64,000 bases of DNA from Megamerina dolium (GCA_963854835.1 OY978528.1:55094508-55158507); one strand, 5' to 3'. Shown: positions 36,420 to 48,669, numbered from the stretch's first letter. Program-made: numbers and translations. The notes: generated from the sequence alone by a model not told the origin.

Positions 36420-36774
36420 ATCACCTGAGACCAGTTGAAGTGCCGCCACACTTTCCACCGACTGCGTTATGCTACATATGACGACAATCGCTTCTTCAAT
36501 GAGCGTAAGTTGGTGTGTTGAAAAGTTGTTCGGGATTCTGTTTGTCCTTACATAAAAAACAGTATAATGTAAAATTTAATTTATGGCAAATATTTAATTT
36601 GTCTTTTTTCCATCCATTTATATCCTTCTGTGGTGGTCCTGCACTATTAAGCGATTCAGCTAATTCTTGCTAAATGGAATCCTGGTTTATGCCGTTTGGT
36701 AAAGCAATATCAGGATATTTATCCATGAATTTAAGGATAATGGCATTTTGAGTTGGATTTTTATGTTTCCCCAT
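36420..36774 (-). pseudogene. Myb/SANT-like DNA-binding domain fragment
   Basis: From an ATG at 36774 the minus strand reads MGKHKNPTQNAIILKFMDKY, then 'PDIALPNG', an in-frame TAG and 'QELAESLNSAGPPQKDINGW'. That order (a helix with a KHP/KYPD-type motif, then W/ELAE.LN..GPP....W) is a Myb/SANT-like domain of the type found beside Harbinger-family transposases and in Zeste-like proteins. After a gap, another frame gives 'LTLIEEAIVVICSITQSVE', resembling the C-terminal part of the same family. The stop and frame breaks mark it as dead. Confidence 0.5.
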
Positions 36775-36777
36775 TAT

Positions 36778-38888
36778 AAGTTATAAGAAAAATTATAAAT
36801 TAAAATATGTATGTATATTTTTTAAAATAATAAGAATTACTTATATTTCAAGAAATTATTAACCAACATGAAATATAAAAATTTAACAAATAAAAAATTT
36901 GTTTAAGTAAAAAATTTTTTTTTAAATTTTTGAATACAATTAAATTTTTTGTAAATACTTTTAAGTTAAAGAAAAGCACAAAAGAATGTTTTGTTTTGTT
37001 AAATTTTAATTTTATTCTTAAATTAATTATTCCCCTATATTCGAATATCTTTATAGCATCCAAAGGGCGAATCATAGGCCAGATATGTGAAGAGACACGG
37101 TCCCTTAAGTTAGAAAGTCGAAAAATATATCTAAATTATGTATTTATGAGAAAAGGAAGAGATAATATTTATAAATTGTAGACTTATGTACTAAATATGT
37201 ATTAAATAGTTTTGGAAAAATTGGAACATTAAAGTGAAAATTCGTTGTTTTTTTATTTAAACAATAAACGAATCGATCAATTTGTTTCAAACCAAGACAA
37301 ACAAAAAAAAAAAAACACTTGTGTAAAAAATTTCATTAGTTTCTGAGTACCAGAAGTTAGTTTATTTAGCGTTGCAAGATTCTACACTTTATAAGGAAAC
37401 TAATTGCATGTAAAAAGACGCGAGCAAATGAAATCTGTCAACTGTTAGTTGCTTGGTTTATTATCGAGAAGGAACCGATAAAATTGGTTGCTGTGACACC
37501 TAAACCCGACACTAATTACTAAACTTTAAACCAAAGTAAATTTTTTAGTTAGTTTTAAAACCAATTTCGACACCTATTGTATTCTATGACAGCCCTGATT
37601 CTATATATTCAAATATTAAATTTAAGAAGTTATGAACACAAATTAAAATCATATTTGTTAAAGAAATTTTTGTCCAATACATCCAACCTCTAATATTTTG
37701 AATAGCCGAAAGTATATTATTATAATACTTCCCTCAACATTCGCATTGTAGAATACGTATATAATTATATTTACAATTCAGTTTTTTTTTTTTTGGATAG
37801 GAAAAATCATAAACCAGGATGAAAAGCGAATACTGCAACGAAATAAAATCCTGTTGAAGCCTTAAAGTAAATACCTACGCGTATATTATAAAAAAAGGAA
37901 ATGTGTGAAACTTAAATCGTCGTACGTGCAATGCAATAAACATCACACATATATACACACCTATTCACGCTCATTAGGGTGATCAAACCAGTTTCATTCG
38001 GGTTTTTACACTCGTATATTATTTAATTTTTTTTTATTGATTTTTTTGGGAACATCAAAAACAATTACAATTAATTACAATTTTTCCATTCCCTTGAGGA
38101 ATTTAATTTAAATTGAGTAAGTTGGAGTTATAGCTCACGAGACCTGAGTTCCGATCCAAATCGCGATAACTCGGTACATACAATGGAAGAAATCGGATGA
38201 AGTTCATGATTACTGCCCATAGAAAAGTATGCTTCTTTATGTGTGCTTTCACGCTTTACATTCGAAAATACAAAGCTGGGTAGTATAAACTTGGTACAGG
38301 AAAATAGTTGGGATAAAATTTCAAATTGTCAATCACCTTAATATACAAATAATTCGTAATGCGCACGATTTGGTGGTTTTCCCGCTTCTCCATGTTTTTT
38401 GCTATATTTATTCTCAAAATCGAATACGCAAACGTGAACGCACTATAATATAACCTAGGTGCTATACAATGCAAAAAGGGATGGAAAATTGTATATGTAT
38501 TTTGTTGTCGTATACCTTATGAGTAGATTGTAACGGAAAAATGTTAAAACGAATAACAATGACAATGAATCATTTCAACTGAGAATGAGTGAGATTCTGA
38601 GTAACACTCGATATCGACACAAAAGGTATAGTTGGAGGACAATCCTTGAATATATTTGTGAAATATATTTATTTGCCTATATCTGGCATAGAGATTAGTA
38701 GAGAACTAGTAGAAAAGTGATTGTTTAGTAGGCAGGCAGATTTTTGGATTTTGGAATGATATTTACTTTGTACGTATAGTACAATATCTGTATAATATGG
38801 AATCATCATAATTAAATACTGTATTAATTATATAATTCACTTGATTATATTTCATTAAAATTTTTCCCTACTTATTTTCTACTTACAG
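36778..38888. other. Non-coding DNA upstream of Nrt
   Basis: AT-rich, with no coding exon recognised. The Nrt promoter and at least one non-coding 5' exon are expected in or beyond this stretch; I cannot place them. The block at 38120-38230 shares wording ('aactcggtacatac', 'aatcggatgaa') with the diverged repeats near 26870 and 9200. Confidence 0.5.
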
Positions 38889-38990
38889 ACTTGCGTAAGA
38901 TTTTAGTTTTTATACTCAATCGAAAGACTCAAATTGAAATTTCAAAAAATTGCCAAATACTTGATTGACTGAAAATTATCATTATTAATA
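38889..38990 (+). other. Nrt: Probable 5' UTR part of the first Nrt coding exon
   Basis: A good 3' splice site, with pyrimidines followed by cttacag, ends at 38888, 102 bases before the Nrt ATG. This suggests an upstream non-coding exon spliced here. It is inferred from the acceptor sequence only. Confidence 0.45.
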
Positions 38991-41778
38991 ATGGGCGAAC
39001 TCGAAGAGAAAGAAAATGCTCCCACAGATACTACGACGTCACCTCAACAGGAGGCTGTCGATGAGCCCAAAGAAACTGACAAAATGCTCGAAAAGAAAGA
39101 TGACAATGAACTGAGGACAACAACAGTGGTGCAATCGGTTAAGGATAAATTACCGAGTCCTAATACAGATAAAAAGAAATCATCATCATCATCGCCAGCA
39201 GCATCATCATCCAAGCCAACAACTCCTACTGGTGAAATCATCGCCGCCGACACAAAGAAGACAAATGGCGAAGAAATTATTAATATCATCGAGAGTAGCT
39301 CAAAGGTTGACGATAGCGATGAGAAAAAAATGTCCACCGAAGATCGTGAGGTGAAGCCAAAAAAGATTCCAATTGGTGGTCTCAAGCTGCCAGGTTTCTT
39401 TATGAAATCAAAACCAAAGGCCGATGGTGGAGGTGATGGTGCTGATGGTGAACTCCTTGAAAAGGAAAACAAAGATGATTGTGCTGGTGTTGGTGATGGT
39501 GCTGGTGCTGGTGCTGCAACGGCTGCTACTGCCGATGGCAAGTCAGCAAATGATAAACCACGTGCTAGTTTTGGTGAACGTTTGCGTAATTTTTTCGTGC
39601 GAAAACCGGCCGCTGAGAAACAGGCAAAACAAGTGGCCAATGGTGATGCTGATGCCAAGAGTGGTGAGTGTCATCTCTCTAAATATAACCATATTACTAT
39701 TAGATTTTCGGCATATCAATAACTAACATTTATTTACTAGAAACTACAGCTGAAGCTGCAGCAACTGAGGGTACTGGCGTAAATGGTAACAATACCACTG
39801 GCACTGCTGGTGTTGAAGGTGCACCACAAAAACGAGGATTGCTAAATGCTATAAAACTTCCGATTGCGAATATGATTCCGAAAAAGAAATCAGATGAAGA
39901 TGTCGAAATGGGCATGAGTAAAGCGGGTTTAGCTTCAATGGAAACATTGGATGATTCGCTAAAGGATCAGGATTGTGTAGATAAAGCTGCTGTTAAAAAT
40001 AATGGCACCGAAGAAGAGGGCAAATTGAAGAAGGCGGTCAGTAGTGAAATTAAACAAGCTTCACCAGATGAGGTATGTTGGATGCTGGGCAAAGAAAATA
40101 TGCTACACATGCTTAAATTACTTAACCATTACTTTTGTAGAAAACTCCCGATGAAGCTGACGATGTGCCTGTTTCATTTTGTCAACGATTATTCTCATAC
40201 AAGTTGAGCGCAGATGATTGTCTCATTGTCTTTGGTGTCTTAATGCTTATTGCACTGATCAGTGTTATGGTTATTATGTCCTATAATGAATTGGTTAATC
40301 GGCCACATTTGCGTGATGGTCGTTTCATTGAAGCCGTCACCGGATGTGGCATGGTCGAGGGTCAAAAGGAGGATCATTCGTTCGTATTTCGCGGCATTCC
40401 GTATGCACAAGCACCTGTGGGTGATCTCCGTTGGCGACCGGCTAAATTGATTGAAGGCATCGATGACTGTTGGAATGGTACTCTGCAGGCACATAATGTT
40501 AGCGCGTATTGTACTCAAATGTTGGGCAACGGTACAATTATCGGCGATGAAGATTGCCTCTATTTGGATGTTGTGACATCGCATGTCCGCTATGATCGTC
40601 TGGTGCCAGTGATTGTGCTCATCGGTGCTGATACACTTACCGGCCCATCGCCCGGTTTGTTACGCCCCTCGGCTCGTTACTCACGCTCACATGATGTGGT
40701 CTTCGTACGTCCCAACTTCCGTTTGGGTGCATTCGGCTTTTTGGCTTTGGATGTGCTAACCAAAGACTCGTATCCGCACACTTCCGGCAATTATGGACTC
40801 TCCGATATTATTGCCGCCTTGAAATGGGTCAATTTAAATATTGTCAACTTTGGTGGTGATCCCAAAAAGGTGACATTATGGGGGCATCGTGCTGGTGGAA
40901 CATTGGTTACCGCTCTGGTGACTTCGAAACGGATACAAGATCTGTACGCACGCGCCTGGGTATCTTCACCGTCGTCAATATTCCCTGGTAAGCCGCTTCA
41001 AGAGTCAGAGAAGCGTAATCAAGAGATTATGCAAGCTTTGGACTGTCGCGATGTGGCGTGTTTGCGCGAAGCTACAACCGAACAAATATGGGCAGCTACT
41101 CCCGACACTTGGTTGCATTTCCCCGCCGACATACCGACCAGAGAAGAGAACATTAGCAGCCGACATGAATGGCTCGTATTGGACGGTCACATTTTGCAAC
41201 AACACCCGGCCGACTCGTGGAAACAAGAAAAGGCTGACGGACTAACACTGGTTATGGGTGCAGTTGCTCATGAAGCGCACACAGAAAAATTACGACAACG
41301 TCACAAGTGGACAGCCGAGGAGGTGCGCGCATACATTGAAGCATCACAAATCGGTGCACTCAATCTTACCGATGAAGCTATAAAACGTTACAATGCAACC
41401 AATTATCGTGGTCTCGTTTCAATGATAACGGATATACGTACGATATGCCCATTGCTGACAGTTGCACGACTACAACCGTCAGTGCCATTCTATGTGGTAA
41501 CACGTGGTGACGGCACTGCCGACGATTTGGCCACGGTCGATGCTGACGTTCAGGCAATACTCGGTCGTTATGAGCCACATTTGGTGGAGCAGCGTCGTTT
41601 CAACTCAATGATGCAAAGCCTCTTCTATGTCTATAGTACACGTGGCAGTATGTCATTGTATGATCCCCGCAGGCGTGTGCTGAATATTGATCAAGATGCA
41701 TTGCCGCAAGAGGATTATCCGAATTGTAATTTCTGGATTAGCAATGATATAGTGCCGCGTTATGCGCGTGTCGATTAA
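38991..41778 (+). CDS. Nrt: Neurotactin, cholinesterase-like cell adhesion protein
   Basis: Three coding exons: 38991-39663, 39741-40072 and 40141-41778. Introns are GT-AG (76 and 68 bp) with donors GTGAGT and GTATGT; phases are 1 and 0. They join to 880 residues, close to the fly protein of about 850. Residues 1 to about 361 are a charged cytoplasmic domain rich in K, E, S and T, starting MGELEEKENAP as in Drosophila. Residues about 362-383 (CLIVFGVLMLIALISVMVIM) are the membrane anchor of a type II protein. The rest is a cholinesterase fold with 'FRGIPYAQAPVGDLRW', 'GDEDCLYLDV' and 'GNYGLSDIIAALKWV'. The serine of the esterase GxSxG motif is replaced: WGHRAGG, arginine at about 585. It therefore cannot hydrolyse esters and acts in adhesion (partner Amalgam in flies) during axon guidance. 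Sequons such as NGT and NVS support an extracellular C-terminus. Confidence 0.96.
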
Positions 41779-44131
41779 GCATAACTTCAAACGTAAGCGC
41801 ATACTTTTAACCAATGATGATGATAACGATGGTGATGGTGCTGCTGCTGCTGCTGCTGCTATTACTGCTTCTCTTTTAATGCATATGAATTATCATCGTA
41901 AATTACATATAACAATAGGCTGGCTTTTTGCTCTCACATATTCTCACACACACTCATCTACACATTTACAAATATTTTTTTTTTTTTTTTTATTTTTATT
42001 TTTATTTTTTTTTTTTTTGTGAAAATGAAAATAATGCATTTACCCACATAAATATTCAAAATATTTCGATTTATTGTAATCCTTTTTTTTTTCTTTAGTG
42101 CGTAAGTTGAGTCTATGTAGTGTTTATTATAGTTGTACAAAAGAAAAGAAAGTAAAAGAAGAAGAAGAAGAAGAAGAAAAAAACAAATCAAATGAATTAA
42201 TTTAAATTTTGAGTATATAAATGCTATTGCGTTATATGCAAGTGTGTATGTAATGTATAAGTTACTTATATATACATGTAATAATTTATGCATAAGTAAT
42301 GATATTTTAATGTAATTTTATATTATACAAACTCACACACACACACACACCAACACAAAACTCGTTTAATACATTTATACAAGAAATTGACCTAATAATA
42401 ATAATAATAATAACAACAACAACAATAAAATTTATACAAAATATATATTGTACTTTAAAAGTATAAAGATAATCTTCGTTTTTTACTTATTCACATGTGT
42501 AGGCATGATTTTTATGCATTTACATTAAGCCAAATTCACGAAAATTCAACTTTATTCGAATTTAATTGATAGGCTGCAGCGTCATTTTCATTTTCAATTG
42601 AACTGCATTTTAATAGCTAATGGTTGAAGATGCAAAACTCGAATAAAATTGATTTTATATCAACCGCTCAATAATTCAGAATTATTTCAAAAAAGCGTTT
42701 TGGCTCCTTTCACAAACATAAATCGAAATAAATTGAATTTAAAATGCATTTATTTTAATCACCATTAATATTATTGTTGTTATTATTATTGAAATATTTA
42801 CAATGGACTGTAGTTATAGTTAAAGTTAAGACCAACTTAACTTTAGAAGCGACTTTTTTGGCCAATGCTAAATTTAAGATGATCCTCATTTTGATTATAA
42901 CTGTGGGCCAATGTGTTTAGATAAAAAATTATTGACAAACATAAAAAGCAGTCAATATGTTGTAAAGCATTTAACTGATGTAATATTTTTTGCATGAACA
43001 TTAAACATATTTGAGACTGTATGTATGTAAGAAAGAAAAAAGAAAAATAGTAAAAAAAAAAAATTAAACAAAAAATATTCCATTATTTTTTAAATGTAAA
43101 ATAATTTGATTGTTCTTCTTTGGTTTTATTTGTTTTATTAGTTTTATGTTTTGCTATTTATTTTAATTTGTTAATTTATAAAATATTTTGCACATACATA
43201 CATACCTAATATATATATACTCATACTTATATACAATAGTGCATATTTAATTTAAGATGCAAAATGTTAGCAAAATCAATTTGCTTTGTATTTTATTTTT
43301 TATTTTATATGGTTCTGTTTTCTTCTTCTAATTAATAATATAAGCAATCATGATGATAGAAAAGCTATTTATGAAATATACGAATTGTTGATGGAAATAA
43401 TAAATTTGATGAAATTTTAATCATATAAGATATTTGTTTTGTCACAATGGAAATCTGCTTCATTATCATTTCCATTATAATTGCATACAATAACATTTAT
43501 AATAAATATCAATAATTACATATACATACCTACATACATACATACATATATATTGTATAATTATGTATTATTTTTGTTTATAGAATGCTTGGAAGAAAAG
43601 AAAAACAACATGAAAATATTTAATTTTGTATATTCGATGTATTTTATGTAGTTTTTTTTTTTTTGTCTTTTATACAATTCTTAATAAAAATATATAAACT
43701 AAAATAAAAATAAAAAAACGAAGTAAGTAAATTATGTATTGTATTGTCTTCTTTTCTATTAATTAACAAAAGAAAATATTAACCAAAAGAAAACATTATA
43801 AAATCATGTTAAAGCACCATTAATCTGTTTGTATGTTGCAAAAATTGCATATTGTTGTAATAACTACATACACGAATAAGAAGTATATGTAGTAGTTTTA
43901 AATAAATTCAAAAGAAGAGTGTAACAACTCTAACAAATATTATTTTCAATACTACTATGAACTGAATTTCACTTTTCGATCGAAATCGAATAGTTAAAAA
44001 TTCAATATTATCATGATTATCGTAGAACCCAATTTTTGGCTTCAACTAATTTCAAACATCTATCGTAATTTCGATTCGATTACATTTTGAACTCGTCAAT
44101 TGTCAATACTAAAACCTAATTGAAAGACGTC
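41779..44131 (+). other. Nrt 3' side: AT-rich UTR and intergenic DNA
   Basis: Directly after the Nrt stop are CTG/GCT repeats (41840-41865), long T runs (41969-42020), a GAA tract (about 42155-42178) and a (CA)n tract (42333-42350). AATAAA signals occur at 42424-42429 and again at 43683-43688; either could end the message. No other gene is visible. Confidence 0.55.
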
Positions 44132-44134
44132 TTA

Positions 44135-44439
44135 TAGTATGTTTACACGTAGAGATTACTACAAGATTACGAAAATCTATCTACCCGTTTACACAGTAAG
44201 ATTTATTTCTAAAGGGATTGTTAGCTGTAAAATCCAACGCCAATTTTGATTTTACTCCCTTCACGAAATAATCGATAAAAACAGAGTTGCTTAGTGGAAG
44301 ATCTAACAAAGTTATCGGGATTTGTGCAAAATCCTAGATTATTGTGGTAGTAATTTTATTTGGGAAATCTGCTTATTTGAAACCAGATTTGAGAGGTAAT
44401 CTCAAAAATGAAGATAATCTCGTATGTGTAAACATACTA
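44135..44439. mobile_element. MITE with TTA target duplication
   Basis: A 305-bp element with inverted ends TAGTATGTTTACAC (left) and its exact inverse (right). TTA flanks it at 44132-44134 and 44440-44442, as for PIF/Harbinger-type elements. The similarity of the ends continues imperfectly inward (GTA-GAGATTA against ATACGAGATTA). It is non-coding. Its ends differ from those of the MITE at 10973, so it is a different family. Confidence 0.7.
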
Positions 44440-45188
44440 TTATATATGACTAACAGGTGAAACGGCTGTCAATTATTAATTGCTTCATTTGAATTTGCCT
44501 ATTGTGGCATTCATATGAAATTTATAAACGAAGTTCATAAATAATGTATACATTGTAGCCCACTGTGCCTGTGACGGAAATGAAGAAAAAGCTGACCCAA
44601 TGAATACTTTGTGAACGCATATAAAATCGACTTATCTGATTGTAGTAATTAACAAATTGAGCATCACTTCATACAAATTCCTTTATTTCAACTCAGCTAT
44701 TAGTTATATATGGTGAATTGACGCACGTACATATACAAAGTATTCAATGGGTTATGGGCTACTAGTTGCGTGATATGTTCTTAAATGAAACATAACTTTT
44801 TAAAGTCAGTTCTCAAAATAAGTAAAAATAGACAATAAAATGTCAAATTGAATATTACAAAATAAAATAGATAATGCAACTTTAAGAAAGACAGTTCGGA
44901 TGAGATGGTAGTTCGTGTATACATTAATTGATCATATAAACGTTCGATTCTATTCATAATTCATAATAATTCATAATTTAATTTTTCCTTGATTAAACCA
45001 TACCTGGCTATACGGTCTCTCTCCGTATCATTTTGCTATAAGGGCCTTTTTAATTATGGCATTTTTTCGTTTTGCGGCCCATTTTTCGTTGTCCAAAAAA
45101 TGTTAAGACTTGGGACCGTTAGGATTAATGTAATGGAAAAATGTTACAATAACGGTTTTTGTGGGAAATAAGATGTTTAACATTAGCT

Positions 45189-45275
45189 GGTTGAGATATC
45201 TCACAAAATTATGCTTCATGGACATTTTGCTAGGTTGAGATATCTCACAAAATTATGCTTCATGGACATTTTGCT
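45189..45275. repeat. Two-copy 44-bp tandem duplication
   Basis: The unit GGTTGAGATATCTCACAAAA... (44 bp, ending catggacattttgct) occurs at 45189-45232 and 45233-45275 without any difference apart from the last base. Each unit contains the palindrome GAGATATCTC. The identity means a very recent duplication or an assembly artefact. Confidence 0.9.
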
Positions 45276-45395
45276 TGCCCCAACTTGCTCTAACTTACTC
45301 GAAGTGGAAATAGAGCAATTGACAGCACGATTTTCTTGACATCTGCTCTATTTTGCTGTAACATGAGCTGCTCTGCACTTTTTTCGGTATCATTA

Positions 45396-45558
45396 ACAAT
45401 TTGCCATGAAAAAGCATCTAAATGAACTCTGTAATAAAGCTCTGAAAAACTGATGTCACAAGGGTTATGCCTTTCGGAATCGGCTAAAATAAGTAGGTCC
45501 ATTCTAATACAGTCCAAATTTAATACGCACAATAGTACTAGAAGAACAGCTCGATGGT
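45396..45558 (+). repeat. SINE remnant, copy 5
   Basis: The body and 3' part of the tRNA-headed SINE: 'ttgccatgaaaaagc', 'gaactctgtaataaagctctga', 'tgatgtcacaagggtt', 'cggctaaaataagtaggtcc', 'acgcacaatagtac' and 'agctcg'. The head and tail are absent. The minus-strand open frame across it is the SINE. Confidence 0.75.
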
Positions 45559-45848
45559 ACCACAAATGGACTATCTGGCCTAAGTGCGTCCTCTAGAAAA
45601 ACAATCACAATAACCCAACATAACTTACGGGCAACCTTTCCAGAACGAATTTAGGCCGTATAATGAGGAATGGGTTTATTACATCTTCTGCCAAAAACAA
45701 GAAGGAAGACAAAGCTAACGAAGCAAAAAGTAGATTTTTAGAATTATTTATCTTATTTTCGAATAAAAAACATCAATTTTCAACTTGCTCATCAATATAA
45801 TTAAGATTTTTGCAGACATAATTGTGTTTAAAAAATTTCAATTTCTAA

Positions 45849-46104
45849 GGGTCAGTTTTTTAGTACAATTTTAAACTAGGTTTGAACTAAGTGTACGTAA
45901 ATGTATCTTAAATTTAATCTTATTTTAAACCGCCGCAAGAAAAGAAGTACTGGTGTGTAAGATAGGTTAATCTTAGTTTAACCTAGCTAGATTGGGCGAT
46001 CAAACTTAGTTGAAACTATGTTGAAATTTGACTGAAGAACTGCAAATCGAGTTTATACTTTGTTTCAACGAAAAATAGAGTTAAACTCACTGAAAAACTG
46101 GCCT
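45849..46104. mobile_element. Probable MITE with CAGTTTTTCAGT ends
   Basis: The left end reads GG(G)TCAGTTTTTTAGT and the inverted right end GGCCAGTTTTTCAGTGAGTT. The 12-bp cores (45853-45864 and 46089-46100) match at 11 of 12 bases. The interior repeats 'aaact(t)agttgaaac' and 'ggtttgaacta' words in both orientations. Length is about 256 bp and it is non-coding. Target duplication is unclear. Confidence 0.5.
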
Positions 46105-46207
46105 TAAGCATAAATTTCGTTTAGCAATTGCAATAAATAATAATGATGTTCATCTAACCGTTTTAATTTAAGAACCATTCTCTATCTCTTTTCCCAACTC
46201 TGAGAAT

Positions 46208-46287
46208 GCTTGACAGACTGCTCGCGTGTTCGTGCCGATTATGTCTATATCATTGGCATACGCCAAGAGCATAACGCTTTTATTGCA
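46208..46287 (-). pseudogene. LINE reverse transcriptase active-site fragment
   Basis: The minus strand reads 'NKSVMLLAYANDIDIIGTNT' and 'RAVCQ'. This is the catalytic block of a LINE reverse transcriptase, normally AYADDIDIIG, here with the first aspartate changed to asparagine. Sequence on both sides no longer aligns to the family by eye. A dead fragment. Confidence 0.65.
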
Positions 46288-46373
46288 CAACGGGAGTTAT
46301 ACAGTGTCATTCTGCAAAGTGGTGTAAATCACTTCTCATACAAATTTTGACAGCTGTTTCACGAGCTCGTAAG

Positions 46374-46419
46374 TTTACGAGGTTTACGTAGTTTACGTTG
46401 TTTACGTAAACCTCGTAAA
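46374..46419. repeat. 15-bp inverted repeat built of TTTACG words
   Basis: Perfect arms TTTACGAGGTTTACG (46374-46388) and the inverse (46405-46419) surround a loop of two more GTTTACG words. It may be one end of an unidentified element. Confidence 0.75.
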
Positions 46420-47700
46420 ATCATATAAATATTTGCATTATTTATATGTGTTTCCTATCTCTATGATTTCTATCACTTGATTCTGGGCTTTTTTAACGAA
46501 TATTCAAAATGGTGTCAAAGTCGACTTTCCCGATGAAGCTTGCTCAACACATTTTGAGATCAGCTACTTCATTTTTGATTTTTAGTCAAAATCAGATGTA
46601 CTAAGTACAATATGTATACGACAAATTAATTCGAAAAGTGAAATACAGAAAAATTGCATTCGTGAAGTGTGCTATTGAAAATACGATAGAGTCGTTTCCT
46701 TTTTGTTAGTAGTATACATTTGCATAAGACACTTCAGTATTAAAAAAAAAAGAAATTAATAAAGATTGAAATGCATTTATCACACAACATCTTAATCACA
46801 TCATATACATCTGACATATACTCGCACATGCAAATATACGTCTATAAATATGTATACTTGTGAAAAATAAGTAAAAGAATAATAAGTACATCACAATACT
46901 GGCATGTGAAATTTATCATAAAAATATCCAACAAAAACAACAAAAGAAGTAATCACACAAGACAAGACCAATACCGAATGAATTAAAATGGCGACATTCA
47001 TACACCCGAATACATATGAGTAATTCACCACTCTTCATCTTTAACAATACATCTAATTTTATAAAACTAAATCATCTATAAATTATGTATAAAATATATA
47101 GAATATATTGATATAACATCTCCAATATGTAATACTTCAAATTGTGTAAATGTAAAGTAATTGATTTAAACAAAAAATTGTATGCATATATTTACATTGA
47201 TATACATGGAATGAAAATATGTGAAAATTTAAATAAATAAAAAAATATGAAATTTGAATTATGAAATAAATTTCCGCTTTTTTCTAACGAAAGTGTATTA
47301 CAGCTGGGGTTGGAAGGTGGACTCCAAATTGTATAACAATCAATTATGAATGGTCGTAGCCAAGTAGACGTCCTACAAAAAGTGTGTTAGTACGTTAAGT
47401 CGCAGTAAAATAATGTGGAAATACGATAAATTTTGCAAACTAAATCGCTCAAGGCTAAGCTCAGGCTACTGAGGGGGTCACAGGTGGGGAATATTCAGTA
47501 AGAAGTCCCTGATCAAGGGCGACATAATGAGAACGCGGATTAAAAATCTTGCAAGTCAAAAGAAACAGATGCGACAAGTGGGTAAGCGCCGATATAAGCG
47601 CTCCCAGCTTCGGCGGTACCGATGGAACCCACAACGAGGAACAGCGGAAGGAAAGCTAGTACACGTCTGCTCTAAAATCAGACGGTATACTGAACAGACA
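46420..47700. other. Non-coding DNA
   Basis: No gene recognised. The patch 47520-47700 is clearly richer in G+C than its surroundings and lies directly 3' of the LINE remnant in that element's orientation, so it may be its decayed 3' region. I see no motif to prove this. Confidence 0.45.
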
Positions 47701-47701
47701 G

Positions 47702-48640
47702 TTACATGCTGCAGCACACTGGAAGTCCCTGGGAGTTCACCGTTCGCTCTTTTCTGCTGACGGTGCTGAAGGGGTGCGGTAAATTTGCTCTGATGAGGTG
47801 ACAGTTGTTACATGTAGCAGAAACCAGCCGCTTCGACCCATGGTCCGCATCCTCATTGGATATAGTAGTTATACCAGTTATGCCAAACTGTTTTCGTTTT
47901 GTACATATGTGTTTCTGCCATGTGAGTCTTCCGTCCAGATGGAGACCAATGTATTTGGCGCTAACTTCTTGAGATAGATTTTCATTATTAAGTCTCACTG
48001 CCGGACAATTCTCTCCGCGTATTGTATGGGTCACCTGAATAGATTTCGTTGCGTTCACCTTTAATTTCCATTTATTTAACCATGTTTGTATTACATTTAA
48101 GCCCGTTTGAAGATGTGTTGACGAAATATTTGGATTGTCATGGCTAATACAACTGTATCATCAGCAAACGTTGCAATCGTGGTAGTTGGTGTTGTTGGTA
48201 AGTCAGCGGTGAATAAAGTGTAAAGCACAGAGCCAAGTACGTTACGTTGAGGTATACTGGAATTTATTTCATGTATTTTCGTTCATCATGTATTTAAGTT
48301 CATCGTTAAATTTTATCATAAAATTCCGCCAAATCAGGTATGATTTTAGTATTTCGTAGTACGGGTTTGGAAGCATTTTCTTTAGCTTATAAAGTAGACC
48401 AGCGTGCCAAACCTTATCGAAGGTCTGTATTATATCAATAAATGTAGCTGTGCAATATTGCCTGTTATTCATTGCAGTATTTATCACTCTATAAACTCTA
48501 TGTACTTGTTCTATAGTAGCGTGATCTTTCCTGAAACCAAATTGATGGTCAGGAATGAGTTTCTGAGAGAGCAGCTTTTTCTTTATCTGTTGGCCTAATC
48601 TCCAAGAGGCATTTTATTGGTAGGTGGCTGGAATTGAAAA
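47702..48640 (-). pseudogene. Jockey-type LINE reverse transcriptase remnant
   Basis: Read right to left on the minus strand, the ordered motifs are 'LIPDHQFGFRKDHATIEQVH', 'ATFIDIIQTFDKVWHAGLLY' and 'PNPYYEILKSYL', then 'TIATFADDTVVLAM' holding the catalytic FADD. After a frame change comes 'SAKYIGLHLDGRLTWQKHI' in the frame 47702-48058. This matches the palm-thumb order of jockey-clade ORF2 proteins. The 5' endonuclease part is absent, and several stops and frame changes make it dead. Directly to the right lies jockey-type ORF1 in the opposite orientation. Confidence 0.85.
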
Positions 48641-48669
48641 TAAAACGGTTAAATCAGGACCAAACAAGG

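Noticed and set aside
39044..39658. 204-codon open frame antisense to the first Nrt exon
   Set aside because: It lies wholly opposite a well-supported coding exon, and its Ser/Ala/Asp-rich translation mirrors the repeat content of Nrt.
41762..42293. Open frames just after Nrt
   Set aside because: They consist of trinucleotide repeats and T runs in the Nrt 3' side.
47527..47760. Basic plus-strand open frame
   Set aside because: It lies in G+C-richer decayed LINE surroundings, shows no domain, and its end overlaps the minus-strand LINE frame.
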